Assembly (NCBI GenBank): GCA_030435675.1
Contig: CM059624.1
Coordinates: forward strand, 10,068,769-10,132,768
Length of the DNA stretch: 64,000 nucleotides
Reading direction: 5' to 3'
Origin: Steinernema hermaphroditum
Taxonomy: Eukaryota > Nematoda > Chromadorea > Rhabditida > Steinernematidae
Below the pieces are notes generated by a model. The model was given only the letters and a program-made list of their open reading frames with translations, had not been told where the DNA came from and searched no databases. Positions 34,204 to 46,129 of this stretch are shown in pieces. The position numbers were made by a program, and so were the translations under genes. Positions within the stretch are counted from its first letter, which is position 1. Each line of letters opens with the position of its first letter.

Positions 34204-36658
34204 AATATTTATGAAGAAATCCTGATGGTCCTCTTCTTCAGAGCTCGACTCTTTAAGGAGATTAGGAATGCTGCTCTATTTCTATCCCCTTAGCATTAAC
34301 GAAACAACAAAAACTATGATCAATCACGGTATCTATTTCACAGATCTTCCGCCTCGTGCGTCCACATAACAAGCGGGGACTTCATCAGCTTCAAATTGTT
34401 TTGTTTTCCATAGACTTATTCCTGTTTGATCTCGTTTGCAGCCCTAAAAGGCGCCTTGTGGGTGACACACTTGTCAGACGGGAAGACATGACAAGACGGA
34501 TCGCTAAAATATTGAAATTCCCTCCGAGTGAGGCGGGAAGGGGAATCCGCCCGAGGAAGCGCATAAAACAACGCTCTTATCCGCGTTTATGGCGATAATC
34601 AAGAAAACGTGACCCATGCGATAGATTGGATGACCCCACGGCACTGCGCGTGCTTCGATTGCTAAATAGGCGAGGTGTTCGTATTTCCCAAAAAATTGAT
34701 TAAAAAGGTAAGCATCAATGGGACAATCAAACCGATCTGTGTCGATCGGTGTTTTGGTAGTCTTCAGTCTCAACTCTCTGCACTGGAGGTGTTTGGAAAC
34801 ATGGGAGACGCGTTTGCTATTTTCCTTTCGAACTGTTTGTTTTTTTCGTGATGTTTGCGGGGTTCGTTGTCGCCATGAAAAGGCAAATGAAAGAATGGGA
34901 GTTGAAGTTTCGGAAGTGAAAGAAGCACTAAGAAAACCAAGCAGTGAAAGGTTAAAATCAAGAGCTTTGTTATTCAAAACCAACTTTTCTGAACGGAACT
35001 TATGAATTTTTACGATATTAAAAGTATATCGTGTTGTAAACTGATCAGCGGTTCGAGAGCGCGCGCTAAAGTTTCGTTGTGGGGACCCTTTCCTTTTGTG
35101 CTAGAGCTTTTAACAGATACAATACCGCAACCAGCCCTTTGCTTCTGAAATGTCCGCGTAAACTAATGGGACCGTCTTGGACTCTGTGTCCTACACCGAA
35201 CCCAGAAGAAGACTACGATGTGAGTGAGTCTTTTTGTGCTCATTTGACGTCCTGCACGGCACAGTGTCGTTGATCCAGGAAGTGAGACGGTGTTGACGAC
35301 AACAAAAAGGCTTAAAAAGACGGAGCAATTACCTCAATTGGGAAATCAAAGATTTGCAGAAAAACAAGCAATTCTCTGTAATTCTATCCTCCTGTTCATC
35401 TCGGAATAAGCTGTTTTGCGCATTCTTGGCCGTCTTTTGTTTTGAGCGCGCGACAAAGAAAGTGTTGTTCCAATCCCTCCAGATCTCCATTTACCAAAAC
35501 ATTCTGTCAAACGCAGATCTGTCCTTGTCCTGTTGCTGCATGCTTTCCAATTAATCACTACGCCATCGACCTCTACTAATTAGAAATTCCCCTCCACTTC
35601 CTTTCAAAAACTCAGTTCTTTCGGTGAGGACTTGAGGAGAGACGTTTCTAGGATTGTCAAAGTTATTGATTGTACTGATGTATCCGCCAACATCGATTGA
35701 CAGAGAGATGCGCATAGCAATATTTGATAGGATGTTTTGGACAGAAATGTCTCTCTTCTGTGTGCTATGATATGATTGCCCAAATTGTCCATATTTTCTT
35801 CAGATTTCTTTGCACTTTGAAGAGTGCATCCTATTAAAAAATTATTGATCCACACACCCTCTGGTATCTTTAGGAGTTGTTTTTTCAAGAGGTCATTGCA
35901 AGTTACTAAAATATGAATACCGTAATCAAGCGAAAAAGTGAATATTTGCATAAACTGGCCTCTTTTGGCGCTTTCCAGATTTCCTTCTCCGGTGCACGCT
36001 CGTGTAAACAATCGACTGCGATGTTTCTCTCTTTCGAAATGAACGTTTCGAGGACGCCTCGGCGCTGATCGTAGTCAATTGTGGCGAGAAAATTGCCTCT
36101 TCTCGACAGCGCTAATAGCCAACGATCAGTGCCGATGCGGTTCACGTGGCGATCCTCCCCGGATGCCCTTCGCCTGTCGTCCGTAGGCACACGATATTTG
36201 TGAGAAAATCTCTCGCGCCAAATTTATTTTTGTTTGCTCGCGGATTCCGTTTCGCTTAGTTCGTTCATCCGAACGGGGACGGGAGGGATGTGGGCACATG
36301 ACAGGAAGTACCTACTTGGTCACTATACTTTCTATCGTTGTGTTCTCTTATATTGTCCTTTCTGCTTTGTTTATTAAAGTGGCATCAAAACAGTTGGCCA
36401 TAAGCTAGAGCTTCGAGAAGAGGATGAGGGAGAAGCTTCGCTTTTCTGCACATTTTTTAACAATTTCCGGAAGTTTGTTTCGAAATTAAATCATTCCAGG
36501 CGTGGAGAGACGTAAATACCTAAATTAGGAGCTTTTCGGGGGGAAACGAGTTTTTCGGGAAGGCGATTAGAAGAGAGGGACTGAGAGTTGAGCCTCCAAG
36601 GACGCGATGAGTTGAATTGCCAGCCGTTCCTGGGGTTTTGTGACGTTCTTCGACCGGG
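34204..36658. other. Gene-poor region upstream of the adenylyl cyclase
   Basis: No supported exon. Two minus frames at 35604-36190 lack ATG starts in a usable context and have no domain. The stretch probably contains promoter DNA of the cyclase gene. Confidence 0.4.
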
Positions 36659-39600
36659 ATGGGTTGCTTAAGGAGGTAACGTTTTGTGTAGATCCTCTTC
36701 GACGAGTCTTTTTGCTACAATTAATGAAAAGACGCGATTGAATCCTTTTCTTGCAGCTACGTGCAACTCTCGATGGAGGAAGGCAAAGGGTCGCGCTACT
36801 CGTCCTCCAAGGAGATCCGCTCGGTCCTCGTACGCCACTGGAAGAGCCTCGACCGCGCCCGCCTCCACACCTTCCACCTCTGGCTCCTCATCTATTCCCT
36901 CGCCGAGATCTTCATCCTACAGTACCTGTGCCCCAATGTAGGCCCTCGCCTCCGTTACTGCCAGCCACATGCCTCTTTCAGAGCCAGTCCATCCCCTGCC
37001 TGGTGCTTTCGTCCCTCTTCATCCTCTACTTGATCCTCAGCTTCATTCCCATCCGCTACGGGGATCACGTAAGTCTCCCTGATCGACCCTATTCATCTTC
37101 GGGATGCAGAACAAGCGCTTCAGCTCCGTGGTTATCTCCCTCATCTCGACGGTCGTCTTTCCCGTCTTCCTCTGGATCATTCACATTCCCACGCTGACCC
37201 AGGTAAGCGCGGGTAATCCGACCCGAGTCACTAATTCGCTTCTGAGAAAGGGCGCCGTTCGGCGAAATCGAAAACGGGGGAGATTACCCATTGGTGTCGA
37301 AAACAAGAAAAGAAAGAGGGATCCGAAATTGCCAAAATTAATTCCGAGAAGGAGAGGTCGGGATGAGTTCGGAAGCGGTCTAATTGAGGATTACACTTCC
37401 GATGCACTAGTGCACGAGTTTACGACGGTTCACGTCACGAGCGATCTTTGAGACAGGACCAGAGGTGCAACTGCTTAAGTAACACGCAGAAGGGCAGCGT
37501 TGCGAACACGAAAATACAATAGTCAGGTGTCGCCCTTTATTCTGTACAAACTAACCCTCAAACACTCACTTCACAGTCGACTGCTTCCCCTCAAACGGTG
37601 TGGTCGAAATGGGTGCTGTTCACCTGAAAGCTATCGTAATCACACGAGACATCTCCTCACAGGACTCACGGCGTCGTCGATGATTCGTTCGGCGATCTCC
37701 ATGGACTTCATGGTGCGCTCCAGATGGCGCACACCGTTCTTCGTCTCCGCGTTGAGGAGTCCCGGCATCAGCTGCACACTCTCCAGGGTCTTCAGGGCGG
37801 CGACGAGCGCCGTTGACGCCTTCGTGTACGTCGCGATCACATCAGACGCCCCGTAGAAGTTCGCCTTCTTGTTGACGTAGTGCGGTACCGTAGTCTCATC
37901 GGAAACCGGAGGCGTCCATGGGTCCTTCTCCGTCGAGAGGTGCAACCTCGAAGTCTGCGTTGTCGCGGCCTTCAGCTTCGAAATCTCCTCTCCCACTGCG
38001 CACATCTTCTCCACGGTCTTCAGAAGGGCGTCCGTGTCCGCGAAGAAGCCGTCCCGGAGAGCGTTCTGGCCTTCTTGAACTGCCTAGAAAACGCCGTATG
38101 CTCCTCGATAGAAGTAGTAGAACGGACTCACTCTAGCGATAAGCTTCTTCTCGTCCATATTTCCGCCGCTGCGCTCGGAACGAAGAGAACCGAATGAGAT
38201 CGTTTTCTGTCTGGGAGACTCAGAAGGGTCTTGCAGACATATCTGCAGACAGACAAGTAGTCTACGGAAAAAAAACCGTTTTTAGCTGAGATTTACCTAT
38301 AGTACAGCCTGTGTTTTCAGAACTGGCCAGTGAATCTGTCGGAACTGTCGCCCCTCTTCTCGGCTCTCTGCCTCTCCACGCTCTTCCAGTTCTTCATCCT
38401 TCCCAGGAACCGGCAGCTCTTCCTCTGCATCTCACTCTCCTTCATTCTGCTCAACATCGGAATACTCATTCTGATCACATGGCCCGTCGTCACGGAGTCC
38501 GTCATCTTTGCTCAATCGGTGAGGGTTACGGTAGTCCGCGGCACATCCTCTTTCAGCTGATCTATTTGTTCGTCCACCAGACGATCATCGCCATCGTGGG
38601 GATCATGTGCGACGCCAACGAGGCCGGCAGCCGCGCCAACATCGCCATGCGCCTCTCCGAGGCCGTGCACAGAAGGACGGAGCTGGAGACGCTGAAGGAC
38701 CGCCAGGACCAGCTTCTCCTAAGCGTCATTCCTGCCTACTTGACCGACAAAGTAGGAGCTAACTCCGATATCGAAGGAAGCGGCCTTCCTTTCTAGGTGA
38801 GTCAGTCGATTGTGGCGCCGTCGTCGGCGAAAGGCGACCTCAAGAACAAGAACCACAAGCTCTTTCACGACCTCCATGTCCAAGTCCACGACAATGTCAC
38901 GTAGGTGGTCCCAGCACGGTCCCTTCCTTCCCACACTCCTGCAGGATCCTGTTCGCCGACATCGTCAACTTCACGGTTCTCGCGGCACAACTCAGCGCCC
39001 AAGATCTCGTGCGCACCCTGAATGAACTCTTCAGCAAATTCGACCAAGACGCTCAGGTACCTTGAGACCCCTTGTGAACCACCCTAACCACCCCATCTCT
39101 GCAGAGACTCCAGTGCATGCGCATCAAGTTCCTGGGCGACTGCTACTACTGTGTCAGTGGAATGCCAGTGAATCGCCCTAACCACGCCGACATGTGCGTC
39201 CTGATGGGCCTCGAGATGATCAAAACCATCAAGTAGGTTACTGTAGTCGGCTATTGTACGGGATTGTCAATTTTAAGACAAGTTCGGATAGCGACGGGAG
39301 TCGACGTGAATATGAGGATAGGAGTGCACACGGGATCCGTGCTCTGTGGCATCCTCGGTCTCAAGAAATGGCAGTTCGACGTCTGGAGCGACGACGTCAC
39401 TTTGGCCAATCAGATGGAGTCGGCGGGACTGCCGGGGTACCGAAGGGAGTACTGTAGCGTTGATCAGTGCTCCTATTTAGGGCTGTTCACGTCACGAAAA
39501 GCACCAGGGACATGCTGCTTGGGGATTACTGTATAGTCGACGCGAAGTAGGGTGTGCAATGAGAGCCTATTCAGTCACTGTTTTAGTGCGGACGACCCGG

Positions 39601-41880
39601 TCATCGTCGCCCACGGTGAACCGACCTACCATATCCTCCCCGATAAGACTTCGATTCTGGAGAGGACGGCGTCGATATATCGCAACAAGTACGTTCTCTT
39701 CAGATCTGAACAATGCGAACCTGATTCAGAAGAAGGACGGTCGATCTTTGTGCCGACGACGTATCCACGGCGGTCAACAGGATGTCAGTGAAGTCGAAGG
39801 TGTCCAAGATGGCGGAGTTCTGGGGAGCGGAGACTCCCTTTGCCAATCTCGGGCGCCAGGCTGATGTGAGACCTCCCCCTAGAACCCACCTCTACAGTAC
39901 GATTCTTCAGATTGAAAACCAGCGCCGTCCCGACTACCGTAACACCGTCCAAAGCATGACCTTGATCGAGAACAACCTCACGAACTTCTCTCTCAAGAGG
40001 TACTTGAAAGAGTCAGTGCCCATCTGAACCCTTCTTTAGCATGAGCTCCATCCTGAAGTGCGTGGAGCCGGCATGCGAGAGCTCACCGTACCTCCTGTGT
40101 CCCTTCAGTTCCCGTGCGAGTCTCTGCCACGTCAGCGACTGCTTCATCTTCTTCCTTTTCTCCATCCCCGTCGCCCTCTGCAACCTCCTCATCATCAGAA
40201 TGAACTACCCGTAGGCAGGAACTCTCATCTTCGTCTCTAGGGTTATTGTAGGGGTTATCTGCACACTGCAATGTTCTCTCAGCTGTTCCTCTCCGTCGTC
40301 TGCCTCTTCCTCGTCGCCATCATCGAGCGGCTAACCACCGTCGGAAGGACGTTCCTCACCGCGTTGGCTTTCGTCCTCTCCGCTTCAATCACCATAGGCC
40401 AACATGCAAGTGAAGCCAAGGGTGCAGGGCTCTAAATGTCCACTTTCAGGTGGTTGTGTCTTTCCTGGACGTTGTGGATGATGTAGAATCGGCGCCTTCC
40501 ATCATCTGGTTGCCGGGTATGTTGGAGATCTCTTGAGAATCTTCCTCATTCTGGATTCCCTTCTTCAGGGTGTATCTCCCACGTGTGCACGGTGTTCGTC
40601 CTCTACCGTCTCCGGCACTCCTTCCGGTGCGTCCTCATCTCCGCCGACTTCTGCACCTTCGTCTTCCTCCTCTCCACCTTCTCCTCGTCCCCTAACAGCA
40701 TCGCCAATCCCCTCCTCAGGTACCATACCCCACCATCGCGCCCAGTCGCCCTCCTCCAGCTTCCAACTGACGATCGTCTGCGTCCACCTCGTCGCCGTAT
40801 TCCTCCTTCTCCTCTTCGTCGATTGGATCGTGAGTCCTTCCGTCCCACAAGCACCCCTGACCACCCTCTAGACGGATTACGAGCGGAAAGCGGAGGCGCG
40901 CTGCAATGTCTCCTTCAAGAACGAGGAGCGCGACGTGCAGACGATGCAGGACATCAACACGCTCCTCATCGAGAACATCCTACCCCGGAACGTCGCTGTC
41001 AAGTTCCTCTCTCCCGACCGCAATACAGAGGAACTCTACGCCCGCGACCACGACAACGTCTGCGTCATGTTCGCCAGCATCCCCAACTTCAAGGACTTCT
41101 GGAGCCAGTGGGACACCACGCGGAAGCTCGAGTGCCTCCGTCTCCTCAACGAGATCGTCTGCGAGTTCGACAAACTCCTCTCGAAGCCGAAGTTCAGCTG
41201 TATCGAGAAGATCAAGACCGTCGCCAGCACCTACATCGTCGCCTGCGGGCTCAACGAGTGCGAATACGAGTGCGGCGAGAATGTAAGCAACGGGAAGGGA
41301 GGGGCTAGGCACTACTGAGAGTCTTTCAGCCAGTGAACGACGCTCTGAAGACGAAGAAGAGGAACAGCGCGGTAAGTCGACCTCTAAAGTGGGCTTCATT
41401 CGCGTCCATAGGCCTTCCGGAACGCGTCCATCATGATCGATTTCGCCCTCTCGATGGCCTACGTGCTCGAGCAACTTAACACGGACTCGTTCCAGAACTT
41501 CCACCTGAGGATAGGTAGGAAAGCGCACCGAAAGGCATCGGATCGGTCATTTAGGGATGTCCCTCGGTCCCCTCGTGGCGGGAGTCATCGGGGCGCAGAA
41601 GCCGCAGTACGACATTTGGGGGAATACGGTAAACCTCGCGAGCCGAATGGACACCCACGGCGAAATAGGCAAAATTCATGTAAGTGTACAGTACTGTGGC
41701 CACTGGAGGATGGCTTGTGTGCAGATGACGGGCGATATGGGACGCGTGCTGATCGAAGGCGGCTACAAGCTGGAGTCACGAGGGAAGATCAAGGTGAAGG
41801 GCGTATCGCACCCGATGGAGACATTCCTCCTCTCCATCGGATCGAGTCGCAATTCGGCGTTCAGCAACAACTCTCTCTAA
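36659..41880 (+). CDS. Membrane adenylyl cyclase (class III, 12-TM type)
   Basis: Twenty-four exons give about 1,038 residues in unbroken frame. Coding exons begin 36659-36675 and 36757-36937 (alternative first ATG at 36773) and end at 41725-41880. It converts ATP to cAMP downstream of G-protein receptors. Order: short N-terminus, first TM set (about 35-230), C1 catalytic domain, second TM set (about 570-755), C2. C1 has both metal-binding Asp: FADIVNF (D297) and FLGDCYYC (D341), then [14 protein letters not shown]2 has EKIKTVAS (Lys about 873-875) and [16 protein letters not shown] with D965, N972 and R976, the residues that bind adenine and phosphates. It therefore looks active. Intron 4 holds another gene. 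Intron 16 (40406-40449) is a GC-AG intron. AATAAA is at 41940. Which nematode acy paralogue it matches is not determined. Confidence 0.93.
37591..38158 (-). CDS. Uncharacterised 157-aa protein nested in a cyclase intron
   Basis: Three exons (38158-38132, 38083-37670, 37623-37591) on the opposite strand to the host gene, all inside intron 4 of the adenylyl cyclase (37203-38320). Small introns are 48 and 46 nt. The product is soluble and probably mostly helical ([40 protein letters not shown]), with no signal peptide and no family I recognise. Good splice sites and an even codon pattern support a real gene. Convergent transcription within the host intron may affect expression of either gene. 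Confidence 0.72.
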
Positions 41881-41939
41881 TACGGGCATCAGGAAACGTT
41901 TCTCTCGAAGAGCTTTAATTGTACACAAAGCGAAATGTA

Positions 41940-41945
41940 AATAAA
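41940..41945 (+). promoter_or_regulatory. Poly(A) signal of the adenylyl cyclase gene
   Basis: Canonical AATAAA 60 bp after the TAA stop codon. The next gene's ATG lies at 42132. Confidence 0.6.
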
Positions 41946-42131
41946 GCGTTTGCACTCACTCTCCATCCCGCGGCTCTCAGCGCCGCATCCTTGGCTTCCG
42001 ACCTTTCAACCTGACTTCCGGCGCCGCGACTCGGAGACTCCCGCGCAACGCAAACAAAAAATCTGGTCGCGCCGCAAACAAGAACCCACTGATGAGCCTC
42101 TTCGCCACTTCATTCCCCCACTTCCTCCGCG

Positions 42132-42700
42132 ATGAACGGCTACGGACATCTGCAGGTGAATACCGCCAACGGCACTTCGCGCGACTCCCTCTATCAGCCC
42201 CAAAGAAGTCCGCTCACCAAGGTACGTTCCGCGCAGACTCCTCCGAAGCTGTCTAGACACAGGAGGCTGAAGTCTAGACCCCTGACTTACTATGTCTCGT
42301 CAGAACTGGTCTCTGACGTCTAAGCACCAGACTAGACTGAGACATTAACTTGCAGCAAGTGAATCAACTCGCCTACGAAATCCCCAGCAACAAGTACGCG
42401 AAGAATCCGTGGAGCAGCGCGCCCGAGTTCCTCAAGGTCTTCAGCGACGTCAGGACGCACATCGGAGGACGCGCCGTCTTCGACTGCGTCCTACTCGGTA
42501 CCCCTCGTCCGAAGGTCTGCTGGCTCTTCAACGACGAGAAGATGCGCTTCACCGACATCCAAATCGAGGATACGAGCGATCTCTGCCGCCTCATCATCCC
42601 TAATGTGCAGCCCTACCACTACGGTACCTACACTGTGCTCTGCGAAAACGAGATCGGAAGAGCCGTCACGAGCGCAGAGCTAATCCCCTCCGGATACTGA
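42132..42700 (+). CDS. Single I-set immunoglobulin-domain protein, 144 aa
   Basis: Two exons (42132-42221, 42356-42700). There is no signal peptide. A 40-residue polar N-terminus leads into one I-set Ig domain: VFDCVLLGTPRPKVCWLF with the first core Cys and Trp, EDTSDLCRLIIPNVQ, then HYGTYTVLCENEIG with the canonical Y.C. I-set domains without secretion signals are typical of muscle sarcomere proteins (twitchin, unc-89 type), so a cytoplasmic muscle role is plausible, but this is inference. It starts about 250 bp after the cyclase stop on the same strand. AATAAA lies at 42708. Length is close to a single-domain fragment, so an additional 5' isoform is possible. Confidence 0.8.
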
Positions 42701-42792
42701 AAGTGTAAATAAAACAATTCTGAAAACAAGTTTAACAATGTCAACAATGATAACAACGAGTTAACAACAGTAGGAACAACAAAAAAAAACTA

Positions 42793-45700
42793 TCAACGAC
42801 GTGCCTTCTTCATCTTCCTCTTCGCCTTGTTCATTTTAGTCTTCCGCTTGTTCTTGCCCTTCGCCGACTCCATTTCCTCTTCGCGTTCCATCATCTCTTC
42901 GAGCTAAACAGGCACCATAATCATAATCTGACTGTTGTCAACGTACCCTGTCAGCACTGATGGCCGCATCCTCAGCGTAGCCGATATTGTCGGCAAAGTC
43001 GTCCTCGTCGTCGTCATCGAGGTCGGAGTCGGCGCCTGCGACGTTGAAATCACCCCCTTCGTCGTCGTCCATATCCTCGTCTTCGTCAGGATCTTCGTCT
43101 TCATCGGCGTCTTCATCGCCCTCCATATCTTCATCGTCGTCTCCACCTTCGTAGTCGAATTCGGCATCCTCAACGTCGTCTTCGAAATCGTCGTCAGCAG
43201 AATCATCATCGTCGTCATCGCCCTTCGACCGTTTCAGACCCTTCTTTCTTCCCGTGTTCTCCGCGGAGAACTCCTTTCCGAAGTCCACCTCGAACTCTTC
43301 ATTGTCCTCTCCTGGCTCGAATTTGTGAAGCATGACTTCGAACTCGTCGGAATTGATTGATTCGGCGTCGGACCACTCGTCCTCCTCCGTCTTTTCGTCC
43401 TTCTTGAGTTTCAGTGTGGCGAATCGGTGGAGATAGAGTTCGTCCGCGGGAATTTGCTGTCGTTTCTTGTTGACGAATTCCTACAAAGTGATCATTACAT
43501 GAGTCGAATCTCTCCGCAGAGGCACCTCTGAGTTTACGGCGAGTCCTCGGACACCTTCGGGCTCGTACTTCTTGTACTTGATGCCCATACGGTACTCCTT
43601 CTTCTGATTCTTCTCATCATCCTTTTTCGACTTCGGGTTCTTGAAAACAAATCTCTCGAGGAATCGGAGCATGGAGAAGTCATGGAAGGGGTCGCCCTTG
43701 TATACGACCGCATTTCCTTCCAAGAGATTGGTTGCGAATACGCGGACAGAAGGATGATAGTGCTGGGCGAGGAGTACGAGCTCCGTGTCAACGGACTGAT
43801 TCGCATTGCAGAAGAGGGGATTGCGGGCGCTGGGGTTGTACACATTTGACACGCCGTGCTTCGAGTCTTTCTTCTCTTGGCGATGCATCCATCCAGCAGC
43901 TTTGGTGGGCTCCTCTTCTTCTTTTTCCGTCCCTTTCTTGGCGTCCTTCTTCTTTTTGTTTTTCTTGCCCTTTTTACCGTTCTGAGTTTTCTCTTCCTCA
44001 TCATCACTGGGCTCCGGAGCGTCCACGAAGTGCTCCTCCTCGTCACTCGCATCATCCGTGCGAACCTCACCATCACGGACATAGAGTGTGGTCTGAAAAG
44101 CGTTCTCTTCAACAGCGACTACAGCCACGAAGCACTCACATCTGCGTTCTTCGTGAATTTCAAAATGTTTTTCGCCTGCTGGATTTTTGAGACGATAATA
44201 AGAGTTGCACATGCATAAGAGGGTCGGTTGACCAAGGCCATCTATGGAAAGCACGATGTGAACATTTTCTGTCGAGTGATCAAACCTGTAGTAGTCTTTT
44301 CACGAAAGCTCTGACACGCTCTTCAACTGGATCTCTCTCAATAGCTTTGTACACCAGGGTGAACAGTTGAGTTTCCAACGACGACGTGTGCGGTTCAAGG
44401 AGTTTTCCGTAGAGGGCTGCGTAGAACCGGTCAGATACTCCTTCGCTGGCTGACAGCACTTGCATGATCAGTTTCAAAGCTTGCAGGGACGTTGAGTACT
44501 TGGTGACGTGAACCAACTTGTACAAACTGTCGATTTCTGCCAACAGATCCTTTGCCATTTCTAAAAAAGTGGATGTTAATGTTTCTCGGGAAGGACGGGT
44601 GTAAGCAATGGTGTTCTATGGTGAGTCCTGTTCACCATTGTAGCAAAATCAGTGAATCAGTGGGTAATCACAAGTGATCAGGAGCTGGAGAAGACAATTA
44701 TGATTTGCTCATCCCCACATTTGTCCCTTTTGGAAGAAGATGTACCTTTAGCATACGGGAAAGCGCGGCTTGTGGCCACAACAAGCGTGTTTGAGATTCT
44801 GTCGTCCATCTTCTTGTTGGCAACCAAGATTTTGAAGAGTCCGAAGTAAATGTTGAGCATCGTCACGGCAAGCGTGGGAGCTTCGGGTCCTCCGATGACG
44901 ATCTGACTCATGAAGCTAACGGCGTACATCTGGGCTTTCTCCGAGATATTCTTACTGTAAGCAGCGCATAAGTTTACTCAGAGAGATCGAGGTTTTACCG
45001 GTAAATCAATCGTTCGGTTTCTTTCACCACAGTCAAACGCATATTGGGTTGCCGACGCGTGAGTTCGATCAAATACAGCGACACCTTCGCGGCCACTTTA
45101 CTGTTAGGATGACCCAAACGGTTCACTAGTGAAGAGAGCAAGAACTGCTCCTGCTCAGGACGCTCGGCAAGAAGGTCGAGCATTGTTCTGCATGACTGGA
45201 CGCTGATGGCTTCAACATTCCCGCCTGCCAATGATTCCAACCCCCTCACTAGAGTTTCGTAAGACTGCTTCAGATCGGACTCAAACTTCCACACAATCAA
45301 TCTCTTCTCTTTTGCGATCTCGTTTCCGGAGCACAAGTCGTTCAGCCGAGCGAGCGGGCGCTAAATTAACGCGTTGAACAGCACATAGGACGCTCAAGGC
45401 TTACTTTGGCGAATGGTACAAGTTTTCGGTTGGGAGGCAGGAGATGCTTTCCGAAAAGCTCGTGGACGGCTTCTAAAAGTGGAAGAATGAGTCGTCAGTG
45501 TACGGACACCTTCACCTACTTATGATATCGACGGCTTGGCGCAAATTCTTCCTATCAATGATGTTGACAAGCGAATTGATGTAAAAGAGAGAGTGCACTG
45601 GACTCCGATTGATTTGCAAAAGCATCGCAGTGGTCCTATCGGCTTGCGTACCCTTCTGCACTACCGTGCTCAGCCACTGGGCTTCACTTTCCTTTCCTGA

Positions 45701-45913
45701 GCGCAGCATCTTGTTGTATAGATCCACATCCCGCGACAGGAACACTGTTGCCTGGGACTCTAGCTCCTTCAAAGCCGCCCCCGCGAGCATGTCGGACTCA
45801 TCGGCCGCCTTCTCCTGATAGGCATGGTCATACCATTCCTTATCCTCCTCGAGCTTTACAAGGGGTCCGGCCGGTCTATGAGACCCGGAACTTTTGGCTT
45901 TCTTCGAAGCCAT
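42793..45913 (-). CDS. CEBPZ: CEBPZ / Mak21 (Noc1) ribosome-biogenesis factor
   Basis: Nine exons (45913-45520, 45472-45405, 45360-44999, 44954-44746, 44560-44286, 44241-44140, 44092-43526, 43480-42947, 42903-42793) give 873 residues. Mak21/Noc1 forms the Noc1-Noc2 complex for early 60S maturation in the nucleolus. Signature segments are the CBF domain (SPVHSLFYINSL, VNRLGHPNSKVAAKV, RISNTLVVATSRAFPYAK, LLQ followed by NRPSYACATLIIVSKI), then NPSARNPLFCNANQ, HPSVRVFATNLLEGN, GDPFHDFSMLRFLERFV and IPADELYLHRF. The C-terminus is very acidic (runs of Asp/Glu) followed by a Lys/Arg-rich tail, normal for the family. Human CEBPZ is 1,054 aa. FNTB lies about 216 bp upstream on the same strand. Confidence 0.95.
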
Positions 45914-46129
45914 ATCCCTGGAAACAATGAACGTACAGAAACGCAGTCGGCACAACGGACGGTATGACCAGGGTTGCGAACCCGCCAACACGACAAATGC
46001 AACAAAGAGGAAAGGGTTTTTTACAGGGCAGGTAGTGGAACACTAAACGAAAATCTGTACAACTTTGAACAAAATAACCATAATAACACAGGAATAAGCA
46101 CCGGTCGAATGCCATTGCGCACCCATATC

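Noticed and set aside
40565..41528. Long antisense frames opposite the second half of the adenylyl cyclase
   Set aside because: Shadows of the real coding strand; the plus-strand exons have clear catalytic motifs and consistent splice phases.
42935..43360. 141-codon plus-strand hydrophobic frame (Val/Ile-rich)
   Set aside because: It is the complement of the Asp/Glu-rich tail of CEBPZ, which always reads as Val/Ile/Leu-rich on the other strand.
44280..44558. Single long exon reading of CEBPZ between 44092 and 44254 (contiguous frame with CNSYYRLKNPAG)
   Set aside because: The spliced alternative (44241-44140 then 44092) restores the conserved CBF-domain segment and uses proper GT-AG sites.
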